In this document: positions 8,051 to 16,403 of the stretch, in pieces
Numbering within the stretch: position 1 is the stretch's first letter
How the letters are laid out: every line of letters begins with the position of its first letter
Assembly: GCF_014530035.1 (NCBI RefSeq)
Contig: NZ_JACVMX010000001.1
Coordinates: 558,001 to 622,000 of the forward strand
DNA from: Leucobacter sp. cx-328
GTDB lineage: Bacteria; Actinomycetota; Actinomycetes; Actinomycetales; Microbacteriaceae
DNA: 64,000 nt
Reading direction: 5' to 3'
Program-made: the position numbers and the translations under genes
Notes under the pieces: model-generated
Told to the model about the DNA's origin: nothing
Databases searched by the model: none
What the model saw: the letters and a program-made list of their open reading frames with translations, nothing else

Positions 8051-9625
8051 ATGAAGACTTCGATGAATGCTGCTGGATTTCGTGCGAGTGAGGGTGCTCG
8101 CATGGACGCTGTAGCGCAGCAAGAAATGCCGTACGTTCGCGCGATCGAGCGATACGCAGCATCTCACCCGGAAAACGTGATGGTACCTGGCCATGGCTGC
8201 GATCCCAACGTTGGTGGCGCGCACCTCGCAGAGGTATTTGGATCGCGCATCGTTGCGCTTGATGTCCCGCTCATGCTCGAGGGCATCGACCTCGGTGAAA
8301 ACTCGCCCCTCGAGCAGGCGCGTGAGCTTGCCGCTGACGCGTGGGGAGCAAAGCGCACCTGGTTCTTGACCAACGGCGCATCGCAGGGCAACCGTACTGC
8401 GGCGTTTGCTGTGCGGTCACTCGGCGAGCGCGTGCTCATGCAGCGCAGCTCGCACTCGAGCTTCACCGACGGCGTGCTCCTCGCAGGTCTGCTTCCTGCG
8501 TTCGTTAAGCCAAACGTTGACGAAGAACACGGCATTGCTCATGGCCTTACGCCTGCAGCCCTCGACGAGGCGCTCCGTGAAGAACAGGCTGCCGGCCGCG
8601 AGGTATCGAGCGTCTACGTTGTCTCGCCGAGCTACTTCGGTTCGACCGCTGACGTAGCGGGACTCTCAGCCGTCGCGCACTCCTACGGTGCCGCCCTCAT
8701 CGTCGACGGTGCTTGGGGCGCACACTTTGGATTCCACCCTGAGCTTCCTGACTCACCGGCACGTCTTGGCGCAGACCTGGTGATCTCGAGCACGCACAAG
8801 CTGGCTGGCTCGCTGACCCAGTCTGCGATGCTGCACCTCGGCGATACCGAGTTCGCGGATCGTCTCCTCCCGTTCGTAGACCGCGCCTTCACGATGACCG
8901 CGTCGACCTCCTCGAGCGGTATCTTGACCGGATCACTCGACGCAGCCCGGCACGCACTTGCCAACGGTGAAGCAGCGGTTGGCGAGTCGATCCGCCTGGC
9001 TGGTGAATTCCGTGAGCGGCTTCGTGCAAGCGGCCACTACACGGTGATCAGCGACCACTTTGATCGTTTCGATGACATCGTGGAGATTGATCCGCTCCGA
9101 ATCCCGATCGACGTTTCGGCGCTTGGTCAGAGCGGACACTGGGTACGTGACCGGCTCACCAACGAGCACCAGGTGTACTTCGAGATGTCGACTGCGACTT
9201 CGATCGTCGCCGTATTCGGTGCGCTCGCTGCGCCAAACCTTAACCGGATCATGGCGGCACTCGAAGCAGTTGCGGCTGAAGCGATCGCGTTGCGAGACGC
9301 CGCAGGTTCGGAAGCCGTAGCTCCCGAGAAATTCCCGTCGCTGCCTGATGCGGGCACCCTGCGTATGCTGCCCCGCGCCGCATTCTTCAGCGAGGCGGAG
9401 CTAGTACCAGCAGCTGAGGCAGTTGGCCGTGTCTCGGCTGACACCCTCGCCGCGTACCCGCCCGGCATTCCTAACCTCGTGCCAGGCGAAGAAATTACGC
9501 CAGAAACCATTGGGTTCCTGCAGGCAGTCGCAGCGTCACCCACCGGCTACGTGCGTGGTGCAGCTGATGCGAACGTGAGTATGTTCCGCGTCGTGCGCGA
9601 CCCGCTTACCGCGACTGCGAACTAA
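8051..9625 (+). CDS. Orn/Lys/Arg-type amino-acid decarboxylase (PLP, fold type I)
   Basis: A pyridoxal-phosphate enzyme of the Orn/Lys/Arg decarboxylase major-domain family. Landmarks are VPGHGCDPNVGG near the N-terminus, FLTNGASQGNRTA, RSSHSSFTDGVLLAG, the cofactor-contacting DGAWGAHFGFHPELPDS, and SSTHKLAGSLTQSAML, whose Lys (about residue 250) should bind PLP. The C-terminal small domain includes YPPGIPNLVPGEEIT. It lacks the N-terminal receiver-like wing domain of the enterobacterial enzymes, as is usual for the Gram-positive form. The in-frame upstream start at 7991 would fall inside the operator dyad, so I use ATG 8051; ATG 8102 (GAGGG upstream) is equally possible. The product would be a diamine or agmatine. 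Substrate choice cannot be read from the sequence. Confidence 0.82.
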   Translation: MKTSMNAAGFRASEGARMDAVAQQEMPYVRAIERYAASHPENVMVPGHGCDPNVGGAHLAEVFGSRIVALDVPLMLEGIDLGENSPLEQARELAADAWGAKRTWFLTNGASQGNRTAAFAVRSLGERVLMQRSSHSSFTDGVLLAGLLPAFVKPNVDEEHGIAHGLTPAALDEALREEQAAGREVSSVYVVSPSYFGSTADVAGLSAVAHSYGAALIVDGAWGAHFGFHPELPDSPARLGADLVISSTHKLAGSLTQSAMLHLGDTEFADRLLPFVDRAFTMTASTSSSGILTGSLDAARHALANGEAAVGESIRLAGEFRERLRASGHYTVISDHFDRFDDIVEIDPLRIPIDVSALGQSGHWVRDRLTNEHQVYFEMSTATSIVAVFGALAAPNLNRIMAALEAVAAEAIALRDAAGSEAVAPEKFPSLPDAGTLRMLPRAAFFSEAELVPAAEAVGRVSADTLAAYPPGIPNLVPGEEITPETIGFLQAVAASPTGYVRGAADANVSMFRVVRDPLTATAN

Positions 9626-9638
9626 GTAACTGTTGCGG

Positions 9639-9673
9639 AAAGGCCCCGACTCTTTGTGAGCCGGGGCCTTTTT
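9639..9673 (+). terminator. Intrinsic terminator after the decarboxylase gene
   Basis: AAAGGCCCCG pairs with CGGGGCCTTT across a short loop and is followed by a T-run. It sits 14 bp after the stop codon. Confidence 0.85.
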
Positions 9674-9704
9674 GTGCGTTGGGCTGGGGGCGCGTTGCGT
9701 GGGG

Positions 9705-9744
9705 CGCGGATCGGTGGCGGTTCGCGGATCGGTGGCGGTTCGCG
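9705..9744. repeat. 18-bp perfect tandem duplication
   Basis: CGCGGATCGGTGGCGGTT occurs twice without interruption, then CGCG begins a third unit. It lies in the noncoding gap between two convergent terminators. Confidence 0.9.
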
Positions 9745-9772
9745 CTGTGCGAATCTGGCGCCTGGAAACAAC

Positions 9773-9808
9773 AGAGCGGGCGGTCAGCTTATGCCGACCG
9801 CCCGCTCT
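9773..9808 (-). terminator. Terminator of the small membrane-protein gene
   Basis: A perfect 13-bp stem (AGAGCGGGCGGTC and its complement) with a 10-nt loop, 15 bp past the stop of the minus-strand gene. On that strand it is followed by a T-rich GTTGTTTCC. Confidence 0.8.
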
Positions 9809-9823
9809 ATTACCGCGGAAAAC

Positions 9824-10063
9824 TTAGTTCTGCTTCTTCTTCTCGAAGAGGTTACCGAGACCGGTCGACGCGAGCAGTACAACAGCGAGGAGTACGAGCA
9901 TCACGATCGAGATCGCGACCATGTTGTGCGCGTTACCAGCGGTCGAGTACATCGCGTGGAAATCGATCTTCTCGCCCTCGGTCGAAGCGAATGCGGGAGC
10001 TGCGATGAACACCGAGGCGATTGCGGCGGTGACAGCAGTGGCGATGCGGGTGAAAATCTTCAC
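9824..10063 (-). CDS. Small secreted single-pass membrane protein, 79 aa
   Basis: The long open frame begins at 10153, but the start is clearly the GTG at 10063: it has a strong AGGAG 6 nt ahead and opens a typical signal peptide. The protein has a basic n-region (VKIFTR), a hydrophobic Ala/Val core, and a cleavage-like AAPAFA-ST site near residue 25. A ~20-residue extracytoplasmic segment follows (with HAMYSTAGNAHNM), then one strong transmembrane helix (ISIVMLVLLAVVLLAS) and a short basic cytosolic tail ending in KKKQN. No family was recognised. The combination of a strong ribosome site and a strong terminator on a monocistronic gene suggests a well-expressed product. Confidence 0.75.
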   Translation of the reverse strand: MKIFTRIATAVTAAIASVFIAAPAFASTEGEKIDFHAMYSTAGNAHNMVAISIVMLVLLAVVLLASTGLGNLFEKKKQN

Positions 10064-10152
10064 AGTATCTCCTCGTAAATCTTTAAGCCGACGAGAATGT
10101 CGACACCTTACTATTCTGCCCTGAACTCGCCCAGTTTGCGAACTGCCACGCA

Positions 10153-10158
10153 TAGGCT
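10153..10158 (+). promoter_or_regulatory. Probable -10 hexamer of a leaderless promoter
   Basis: TAGGCT (TANNNT), 7 nt before ATG 10166. No Shine-Dalgarno motif is present upstream of that start. Confidence 0.4.
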
Positions 10159-10165
10159 GTTCGGT

Positions 10166-10570
10166 ATGTCTGAAACTTCAGCGCCAGAAAGCGCGCTTCG
10201 CTGCCCATGCCGAAGCGGATCCGGCTACGCAGAATGCTGCGAGCCGATCCACCAGGGTAGTAGTGAGGCGCCATCGGCGGAACGCTTGATGCGCTCACGC
10301 TACTCTGCCTTCGCGCTTGAGCTCGCGTCGTACCTGCTGCACTCGTGGCACCCAGACACTCGCCCCGCTTCGCTCGAACTCGACGAGGGCGTGAAGTGGC
10401 TCGGCCTCGTCATCGAAGACACCGTTGCCGGTGGCCCCTTCGACGCTGAGGGCATCGTCGAGTTCACTGCGATCGGGCGCGACGCCGACGGCCGGTTCGA
10501 GCAGCGCGAGCGGAGCCGCTTCTCGCGTGTTGACGGGCGATGGATGTATGTCGACGGGATTGGGGCGTAG
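10166..10570 (+). CDS. YchJ-family SEC-C motif protein
   Basis: A 134-aa protein of the YchJ (UPF0225) family. The N-terminus carries the SEC-C-like zinc motif CPCRSGSGYAECCEPIHQG, with four Cys (C-x-C...CC) as expected for zinc binding. The NTF2-like body follows, with the conserved RLMRSRYSAFAL, the stretch YLLHSWHPDTRP, and a C-terminal part with GIVEFTAIGR and FSRVDGRWMYVDG. The family's biochemical role is not established; SEC-C motifs in SecA mediate binding of partners such as SecB and the ribosome. I prefer ATG 10166 to the upstream frame start at 10097 because homology begins at the CPC motif and a leaderless -10 fits. Confidence 0.82.
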   Translation: MSETSAPESALRCPCRSGSGYAECCEPIHQGSSEAPSAERLMRSRYSAFALELASYLLHSWHPDTRPASLELDEGVKWLGLVIEDTVAGGPFDAEGIVEFTAIGRDADGRFEQRERSRFSRVDGRWMYVDGIGA

Positions 10571-10583
10571 GTTTTCCCCGCCC

Positions 10584-10652
10584 TAACCCCGCGAGACCGG
10601 GCCTTTGCCCGCTAACCCCGCGAAACAGGCACTTTCTCCCGAGATGACCCGT
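10584..10652. repeat. Two copies of a degenerate intergenic repeat
   Basis: Two adjacent units begin with TAACCCCGCGA (10584 and 10613). The second runs on as AACAGGCACTTTCTCCCGAGATGACCC. Related units (TAACyCC.CGAr...GGC..GTTCTCyCGArAT) recur at 38061-38418. The motif is partly palindromic. No open frame accounts for it. Confidence 0.5.
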
Positions 10653-10730
10653 TTCATGCGCAAGTAACTAGGGTTTTCGGCAACAACGGTCGATGTCGAC
10701 GGGTTGGCGGCCGAGAACAGCTCAAACACA

Positions 10731-10774
10731 AAAGCGCGGGTGCACACCGATTCAACGGTGCACACCCGCGCTTT
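10731..10774 (-). terminator. Terminator of the DEAD-box helicase gene
   Basis: A 12-bp perfect stem AAAGCGCGGGTG/CACCCGCGCTTT with a second inner CACCG/CGGTG stem. It lies 11 bp past the helicase stop and is symmetric, so it may act on both strands. Confidence 0.8.
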
Positions 10775-10785
10775 GCTAACTGAAC

Positions 10786-12378
10786 TTAGTTGCCGGAGGG
10801 GCGCTGAGCGCGGCGCTGGCCGCCGCCCTGACGCGACTGGCCACTCTGGCCGCCGTTGCCGCCCTGCGAGGAACGACCGCCGCCACCCTGGCTACCCTGG
10901 CGAGAGCCCTGGCCACGACCCTGGCCGCGCTGCTCGGATCCGCCCTGCGCCGAGCGACCCTGCGAGGAACGGCCGCCCTGACCCTGGCGCTGACCGCCCT
11001 GGCCCGATCCGCCCCCCTGACGCTGGCCACCCTGGCCGCCGCCACCGCTACGAGCGCGCTTGCGCTTCGCGTTGGCTCCCTGGGACTTGCCTGCACCCGC
11101 GGGGGCGTGGCCTGCTGCGCGCTGCTGTTCGGCCTGAGCCTCTGCGCGGCGACGCTCGGTCTCCTTGGGGTTCACGCGGGGAGCGACCTCGCCGATGAGG
11201 GCGAGGATCTCGGGGTCAATGTTCTTCGCGAGGGTGTCGACCTGCTTCGGCGTGACGCGGATCTTCGCTGCGCGCATGATCGACTTCATCTCGCCGCGCT
11301 GCTCGGGGAGCACAATCGTGACGACGTCACCCTCGTTGCCCGCACGTGCGGTACGACCCGAGCGGTGGAGGTACGCCTTGTGCTCGACCGGGGGGTCGAT
11401 GTGTACGACGAGCTCAACACCGTCAACGTGAACGCCACGAGCTGCGACGTCAGTTGCGACGAGCACCTTCGCGTCGCCCGAGACGAACTCTGCGAGGTTA
11501 CGGTCACGTGCGTTCTGTGACAGGTTGCCCTGCAGCTCGACTGCGGGAATGCCCGCCGAGGTGAGCTGCTTCGCGAGCTTCTTTGCCTGATGCTTCATGC
11601 GAGTGAAGAAGATGCGGCGCGCAGTGCCCGAGGCGAGTGCCTCGATAAGCGCTTCCTTCTGGCCCTTGCCTGAGACCTCAAATACGTGGTGCGTGAGGAG
11701 GGGAACAGGGCTCTCAGCAGAATCGACCGAGTGCAGGATCGGCTCGTGGAGGTACTTCTTCACGAGATTGTCTACGCCGTTATCAAGCGTTGCCGAGAAG
11801 AGGAGACGCTGACCCTGCTTGGGGGTCTTGTTCATGATGCGCGTGACGACGGGCAGGAAGCCCATGTCTGCCATGTGATCCGCCTCATCGAGGACAGTGA
11901 TCTCAACGCCCGAAAGATCGACGAGGTTCTGGCGCATGAGGTCGTCAAGACGGCCTGGGGCTGCGACGACGATATCGACGCCGGCCTCGAGCGCTGCCTC
12001 CTGGCGGCGCTGGGGAATGCCACCGAAGATGGTCGTGACCTTGACGCCAACCGGATCGGCGAGCATCTTCACGGTCTCAGCGATCTGGGTGACGAGCTCA
12101 CGGGTCGGCGCGAGCACGATCGCGCGGGGGCGGCTCGGCTTGCGCTTCTTCGCAGCGTCATCTGCGAGGTTTGCGACCAGCGGGATGCCGAACGCAATGG
12201 TCTTGCCCGAGCCGGTGCGACCGCGGCCGAGCACGTCGCGGCCTGCGAGCGTGTCGGGAAGTGTGTCGCGCTGAATCGGGAACGGCTCCGTCTTGCCATT
12301 CTTCTCAAGTGCGGCCGCGATAGGCGCGGGAACACCGAGATCGATGAATGAGGGAGTGTTGGGGGTCTGTTCGGTCAC
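10786..12378 (-). CDS. DEAD-box ATP-dependent RNA helicase with Gly/Arg/Gln-rich tail
   Basis: An RNA-unwinding protein of superfamily 2, 530 aa. It has the full motif set: Q motif (PFPIQRDTLP), Walker A GRGRTGSGKT, PTRELV, Walker B DEAD in VLDEADHMADMGF, SAT in LLFSATLD, and C-terminal motifs including RIFFTRMKHQAKK, VATDVAARGVHV and HRSGRTARAG. From ~residue 430 to the end it changes to a low-complexity RNA-binding tail of Gly, Gln, Arg and Ser (RGG-like repeats, many QGG and GQG units). Such tails are typical of actinobacterial cold-shock or ribosome-assembly helicases (RhlE/CsdA group). The GTG start has AAAGG upstream. The gene is monocistronic with its own terminator. Confidence 0.92.
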   Translation of the reverse strand: MTEQTPNTPSFIDLGVPAPIAAALEKNGKTEPFPIQRDTLPDTLAGRDVLGRGRTGSGKTIAFGIPLVANLADDAAKKRKPSRPRAIVLAPTRELVTQIAETVKMLADPVGVKVTTIFGGIPQRRQEAALEAGVDIVVAAPGRLDDLMRQNLVDLSGVEITVLDEADHMADMGFLPVVTRIMNKTPKQGQRLLFSATLDNGVDNLVKKYLHEPILHSVDSAESPVPLLTHHVFEVSGKGQKEALIEALASGTARRIFFTRMKHQAKKLAKQLTSAGIPAVELQGNLSQNARDRNLAEFVSGDAKVLVATDVAARGVHVDGVELVVHIDPPVEHKAYLHRSGRTARAGNEGDVVTIVLPEQRGEMKSIMRAAKIRVTPKQVDTLAKNIDPEILALIGEVAPRVNPKETERRRAEAQAEQQRAAGHAPAGAGKSQGANAKRKRARSGGGGQGGQRQGGGSGQGGQRQGQGGRSSQGRSAQGGSEQRGQGRGQGSRQGSQGGGGRSSQGGNGGQSGQSRQGGGQRRAQRPSGN

Positions 12379-12734
12379 AGAAACCTTTCAAAAGGGCAGC
12401 GTGTAAAAGCCTAAGACAAAGTAAGGCCTGCAGGAGGCCGAGCGATCGCTGCTGGGTCGGCGAGTGCGCGGAACTGCGCATCCGTTCGCCGCGGAGGAAG
12501 TTGCACCCGATCGGGCGCCCACGCGTTACCAATGAGGCAACTGCGCGTATAACATCAGCGACGATAGGGGCCGTCAACGGACGCCCCGTGCCCTCAAGCC
12601 TACGTCATTGCTCTCGTTGGCGCGATGCCTATGCTGAATTTGGGGTGCGGATCGCGTTCGCTCGTCGTGCTCAACCAGCAATGTCGGTGGTACCCGGTAA
12701 CGTCGACAGCATCGACTCAACCGAAGGAGCTGAC
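12379..12734. other. 356-bp divergent intergenic region
   Basis: The gap between the RNA-helicase start (minus) and the nuclease-helicase start (plus). A plus frame is open across it but has no start codon with a ribosome site before 12735 and no recognisable protein. It must hold promoters for both genes. RNA-helicase messages often have long regulated leaders, but I see no defined riboswitch or leader structure. Confidence 0.4.
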
Positions 12735-15700
12735 ATGTTCATGCAGCGGCGAAATGACGGCGGAACGCGCATCATGACGAGTGCCAGCGATCTCACCGCT
12801 GCGAGCATGTGTGAGTTCGCGTTTCTGCGGCGGGTCGACGCGAAGCTCGGTCGTGCGGTCATTGTTCCCGCTGATGATGATCCAATGCTTGCGCGTGCCG
12901 CTGGCCTTGGAGACGCCCATGAAGAGCGAGTGCTCGAGCAGTATCGGGTTGCGCTTGGTGCCGGCAGTGCCGGTTCAGCGGGCGGCGTGGTCGAGATTGA
13001 ACGGTGTGATCCGCGCGATGAAGATGCGCTTGCCGCGGCGGCTGCGGTGACCTATCGGGCCCTTGCCGGCAAGGCTGAGGTGGTGTTCCAAGCCACCTTT
13101 TTCGACCCTGCTCAGAAAGTTGTGACTGCTGAGTTAAGCGAAGAGAGCGACTCAGCCGGTGATCTTGAGCTCGGCTTTCTCGGCTTTGCAGACTTCTTGC
13201 GTCTGACTCCGGTCGGTGAGTATGAGGTGCAAGACACCAAACTTGCTCGAAAAGCGAAAGTCACCGCGCTCATGCAGCTTGCTGCCTACGCTGAGCAGCT
13301 TGAACGCATCGGCATTCCGGTGTCGTCTGAAGCGGTGTTGATCCTGGGTGACGGGGCAGAATCACGGCATAAGATCGCCGACATTGCGCCGGTGTTCCGC
13401 GCGCGACGGGACCGTTTGCATCGGCTGCTCTTCGAACGCGTGCTCGCGGTGGGTCCAGACGGTGAACGGGCGAGCGCTGCAGCGATTCAATGGGGCGACC
13501 CTGAGATATCTACGTGTGGTCGATGCGAGGTGTGCGAGCCTGAGGTGCAGGCCTCACGCGATCCGCTCCTCATCGCGGGTATCACCCGCCGACAGCGTGA
13601 CCTGCTTGTCGCCGCGGGCTTCCGCACGATCAATGATGTGGCTGCGCTCGAAGGTCACATTCCTGATATTGATGGCATCACGCGCGGGCCACTCGAGCGC
13701 ACGGTCGCCCAGGCTGCCGTGCAGATCGCGCCGACGGTCAACGGCCGTCCAGCGGTTCGCGTGGTTGATGCGAATGCTTTCGCGAGCATCCCCGCACCAA
13801 ACCCTGGTGACCTCTTCTTTGACTTCGAGGGTGACCCGCTCTACCGCGAGCCCAATGGGGACCGCTGGGGTCTTGACTATCTGTTCGGTCTGATCGACGT
13901 GAACGAACAGTTCACTCCGCTGTGGGCTCACTCTATGGCGGCTGAAAAGCAAGCACTCTTGGATTTCCTTGAGCTGGTTCGCGAACGCCGCACACAGTGG
14001 CCTGGAATGAAGATTTACCACTATGCGGCATACGAAAAATCGCACCTCCTCTCAATTGCCGCGCGGCACGGCGTGGGGGAAGCTGAGGTGGACCAGCTGC
14101 TTCGTGAGCAGGTTCTCGTAGACCTGTACCCAATCGTCCGCAGCGCACTGCGTGTTGGTTCGCGCTCCTACTCGATCAAGAAGCTTGAACCGCTGTACAT
14201 GGGTGATGAGCTGAGAGATCAAGATGGCGTCACCTCAGGCGCGCAATCGGTGTCCGAGTACGCAGAGGCGAGTGCACAGCTTGAGTCTGCCGAAGAGGCA
14301 GTTCGTGCGGAAGGGCAGCGGCGGCTCGACGGTATCGCAGACTACAACCGCTACGACTGCGTCTCGACCCTCCGCCTGCGCGACTGGCTACTCTCCCTTG
14401 CAGCTGAGCACGGCGTCATGCCGTTTCTTGAACCAGAACTGTTCGAACATGACGCGCCTCCTGTCGTTGAACTCAGCGAGGTAGGCAGCGACCTGCTCGA
14501 ACTCGCTGAGGCTGAGCGCGACCCTGCGCGTGCGCAGGCACTACGACTCGCCTCGAGCGCGATCGACTACCACCAGCGTGAGCAAAAGTCGTTTTGGTGG
14601 TCACACTACGCCCGCCTCACCGACTCCATCGATGACTGGGCAGACACTCGTGATGTGGTCGTCGCTGAGCGATCACTGAGCTATGTTGACGAAGATTGGC
14701 ACATGCCAGAAGGCAAGCGCTCGAATCGACGACACGTTCGACTCCGAGGGCACGTCGCTCCCGGCAGCTCTCTGAAGCCAGGCGCCACCATGTTCGCGCT
14801 GTACGAGTACCCTGCGCCGTTCCCGCAAAAGGGAGGTAGGCCCGGCCAACGCGTCGCTCGCAACGTGACAGTGCTCGAGCGTCACCTCGACGGTGTCACC
14901 ATCGAAGAGATGCTCGGTCGTGATACCGAGCCATACAGTGGGCTTCCGGTTGCCCTTACTCCGGGCGCACCTCCTCATCCGGGGCGTCAGAAGGGTGCCA
15001 TTGAAGAGTGGGGTCGATCTCTCATCGAGGCTGCCAAGCTCGGTAACGAAATTCTCGACCCCGTCTTTGGCTTGCTCTGCCGCAAGGCGCCGAAGATGCT
15101 CGGAGGGCAGTCACTTGTGGCAGCCAACTCGATGGCTGCGCTCGCCGCGGTTGATGGTGACGAAGGGCACCGAATGATTGGTGCGGTCACAGCTTCCATT
15201 CGCTTGCTTGACCGTGCTGCGCTCGCGGTGCAGGGCCCACCGGGCACTGGCAAAACCTATCTCGCAGCGCGCGTCATCAAGCGACTTGTGGAAGAAGACG
15301 GCTGGCGCATCGGAGTCGTTGCTCAGTCACACAAAGTCGTAGAGAACGTGTTGGCTGGAGTCGTGAAAGCGGGGGTGAACCCGGAAGTCGTTGCTAAGGT
15401 GCCACAAACCGGGGCCTCACCCGAAGCGAATGCGGCAGCACCGTTCACATTGCTGCCGAAGAATGGGCATGGGCGATTCCTCTCCGATCTGCGTGCATCG
15501 CAGCGAGGAGGCGTGGTTGGCGGCACCGCATGGGACTTCTCGAACGAAGATCGCATCGAACGGCGTTCGCTCGACCTGCTGGTCATCGATGAGGCGGGCC
15601 AGTTCTCGCTCGCGCCAACAATTGCAGCTTCGGTGTCTGCTCAGCGTCTTCTGATGCTTGGCGACCCACAACAACTGCCACAGGTCTCTCAGGGAAGTCA

Positions 15701-16403
15701 TCCAGAGCCCGTAGACACGTCTGCGCTCGGTTGGCTCCTTGGCGATCAGGGTACCTTGTCTGCCGACCGTGGGTACTTCCTAGCCGAAACTCGACGAATG
15801 CGGCCAGAACTCACCGCGGTGGTTTCTGAACTGTCCTATGAGAACAGGTTGGTCGCCCACGAAAGCGCAAGCGACCGCGTTGCAGACGGCGTCGGTGACG
15901 CCGGCCTCATGCGTGTTACGGTTCGGCATCACGGTAACGCTACGCACTCGCCAGAAGAAGCGGAGGCGGTTGAGCGCGTCATCCAGAAACTCTTGGCTGG
16001 AGAAATCACCGAAGCGGAACATCCCCGGCGAGGCGTAACACAAGACGACGTTATTGTTGTTGCAGCCTATAACGCCCAGGTTGAATGCATTTCAGATCGG
16101 TTGGTGGCGGCCGGTCTGACTAAGGTACGTGTCGGAACCGTGGACAAATTCCAGGGCCAAGAAGCAGCATTTGCGGTGGTCTCGTTGGCTGCGTCAAGTC
16201 CCGAGGACGTGCCTCGCGGCCTCGAATTTCTCCTTATGCGTAACCGGCTCAACGTGGCAATGAGCCGCGCGCAGTGGGCAGCGTATCTCGTGGTCTCAGA
16301 CAGGCTCGGTGACGGGTTGCCAACAACAGCAGAGTCGCTTGCGGCGCTCTCGGGGTATCTTCGTCTCATTGAGCGCTCCGCTCGCCTAGACTTGGCCGCA
16401 TGA
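12735..16403 (+). CDS. TM0106-type RecB-like nuclease fused to SF1 helicase
   Basis: A 1222-aa DNA-processing enzyme. The N-terminal third looks like the TM0106 RecB-family nuclease: an opening SASDLTAASMCEFAFLRR, and a PD-(D/E)XK-type core including GEYEVQDTKLARKAKV, in which the E..D.K arrangement is visible. It also has a Cys cluster CGRCEVC near residue 260 that could bind a metal or Fe-S centre. A RNase-H-like segment follows (FFDFEGDPLYREPNG, ~360). The C-terminal ~400 residues are a DNA2/NAM7-like SF1 helicase with Walker A GPPGTGKTYLA (~834), Walker B LLVIDEAGQFSLAP (~949), GDPQQLPQVSQGSHPE, and the terminal VDKFQGQEAAFAVVSL and NVAMSRAQ motifs. ATG 12735 has GGAG upstream; the open frame's longer 5' extension has no homology. 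Its stop overlaps the next start by 4 bp. The cellular role (repair or defence) is not established. Confidence 0.82.
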   Translation: MFMQRRNDGGTRIMTSASDLTAASMCEFAFLRRVDAKLGRAVIVPADDDPMLARAAGLGDAHEERVLEQYRVALGAGSAGSAGGVVEIERCDPRDEDALAAAAAVTYRALAGKAEVVFQATFFDPAQKVVTAELSEESDSAGDLELGFLGFADFLRLTPVGEYEVQDTKLARKAKVTALMQLAAYAEQLERIGIPVSSEAVLILGDGAESRHKIADIAPVFRARRDRLHRLLFERVLAVGPDGERASAAAIQWGDPEISTCGRCEVCEPEVQASRDPLLIAGITRRQRDLLVAAGFRTINDVAALEGHIPDIDGITRGPLERTVAQAAVQIAPTVNGRPAVRVVDANAFASIPAPNPGDLFFDFEGDPLYREPNGDRWGLDYLFGLIDVNEQFTPLWAHSMAAEKQALLDFLELVRERRTQWPGMKIYHYAAYEKSHLLSIAARHGVGEAEVDQLLREQVLVDLYPIVRSALRVGSRSYSIKKLEPLYMGDELRDQDGVTSGAQSVSEYAEASAQLESAEEAVRAEGQRRLDGIADYNRYDCVSTLRLRDWLLSLAAEHGVMPFLEPELFEHDAPPVVELSEVGSDLLELAEAERDPARAQALRLASSAIDYHQREQKSFWWSHYARLTDSIDDWADTRDVVVAERSLSYVDEDWHMPEGKRSNRRHVRLRGHVAPGSSLKPGATMFALYEYPAPFPQKGGRPGQRVARNVTVLERHLDGVTIEEMLGRDTEPYSGLPVALTPGAPPHPGRQKGAIEEWGRSLIEAAKLGNEILDPVFGLLCRKAPKMLGGQSLVAANSMAALAAVDGDEGHRMIGAVTASIRLLDRAALAVQGPPGTGKTYLAARVIKRLVEEDGWRIGVVAQSHKVVENVLAGVVKAGVNPEVVAKVPQTGASPEANAAAPFTLLPKNGHGRFLSDLRASQRGGVVGGTAWDFSNEDRIERRSLDLLVIDEAGQFSLAPTIAASVSAQRLLMLGDPQQLPQVSQGSHPEPVDTSALGWLLGDQGTLSADRGYFLAETRRMRPELTAVVSELSYENRLVAHESASDRVADGVGDAGLMRVTVRHHGNATHSPEEAEAVERVIQKLLAGEITEAEHPRRGVTQDDVIVVAAYNAQVECISDRLVAAGLTKVRVGTVDKFQGQEAAFAVVSLAASSPEDVPRGLEFLLMRNRLNVAMSRAQWAAYLVVSDRLGDGLPTTAESLAALSGYLRLIERSARLDLAA

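Noticed and set aside
9705-9744. Tandem repeat considered as a CRISPR fragment
   Set aside because: The units are directly joined without spacers and no cas gene is in the window.
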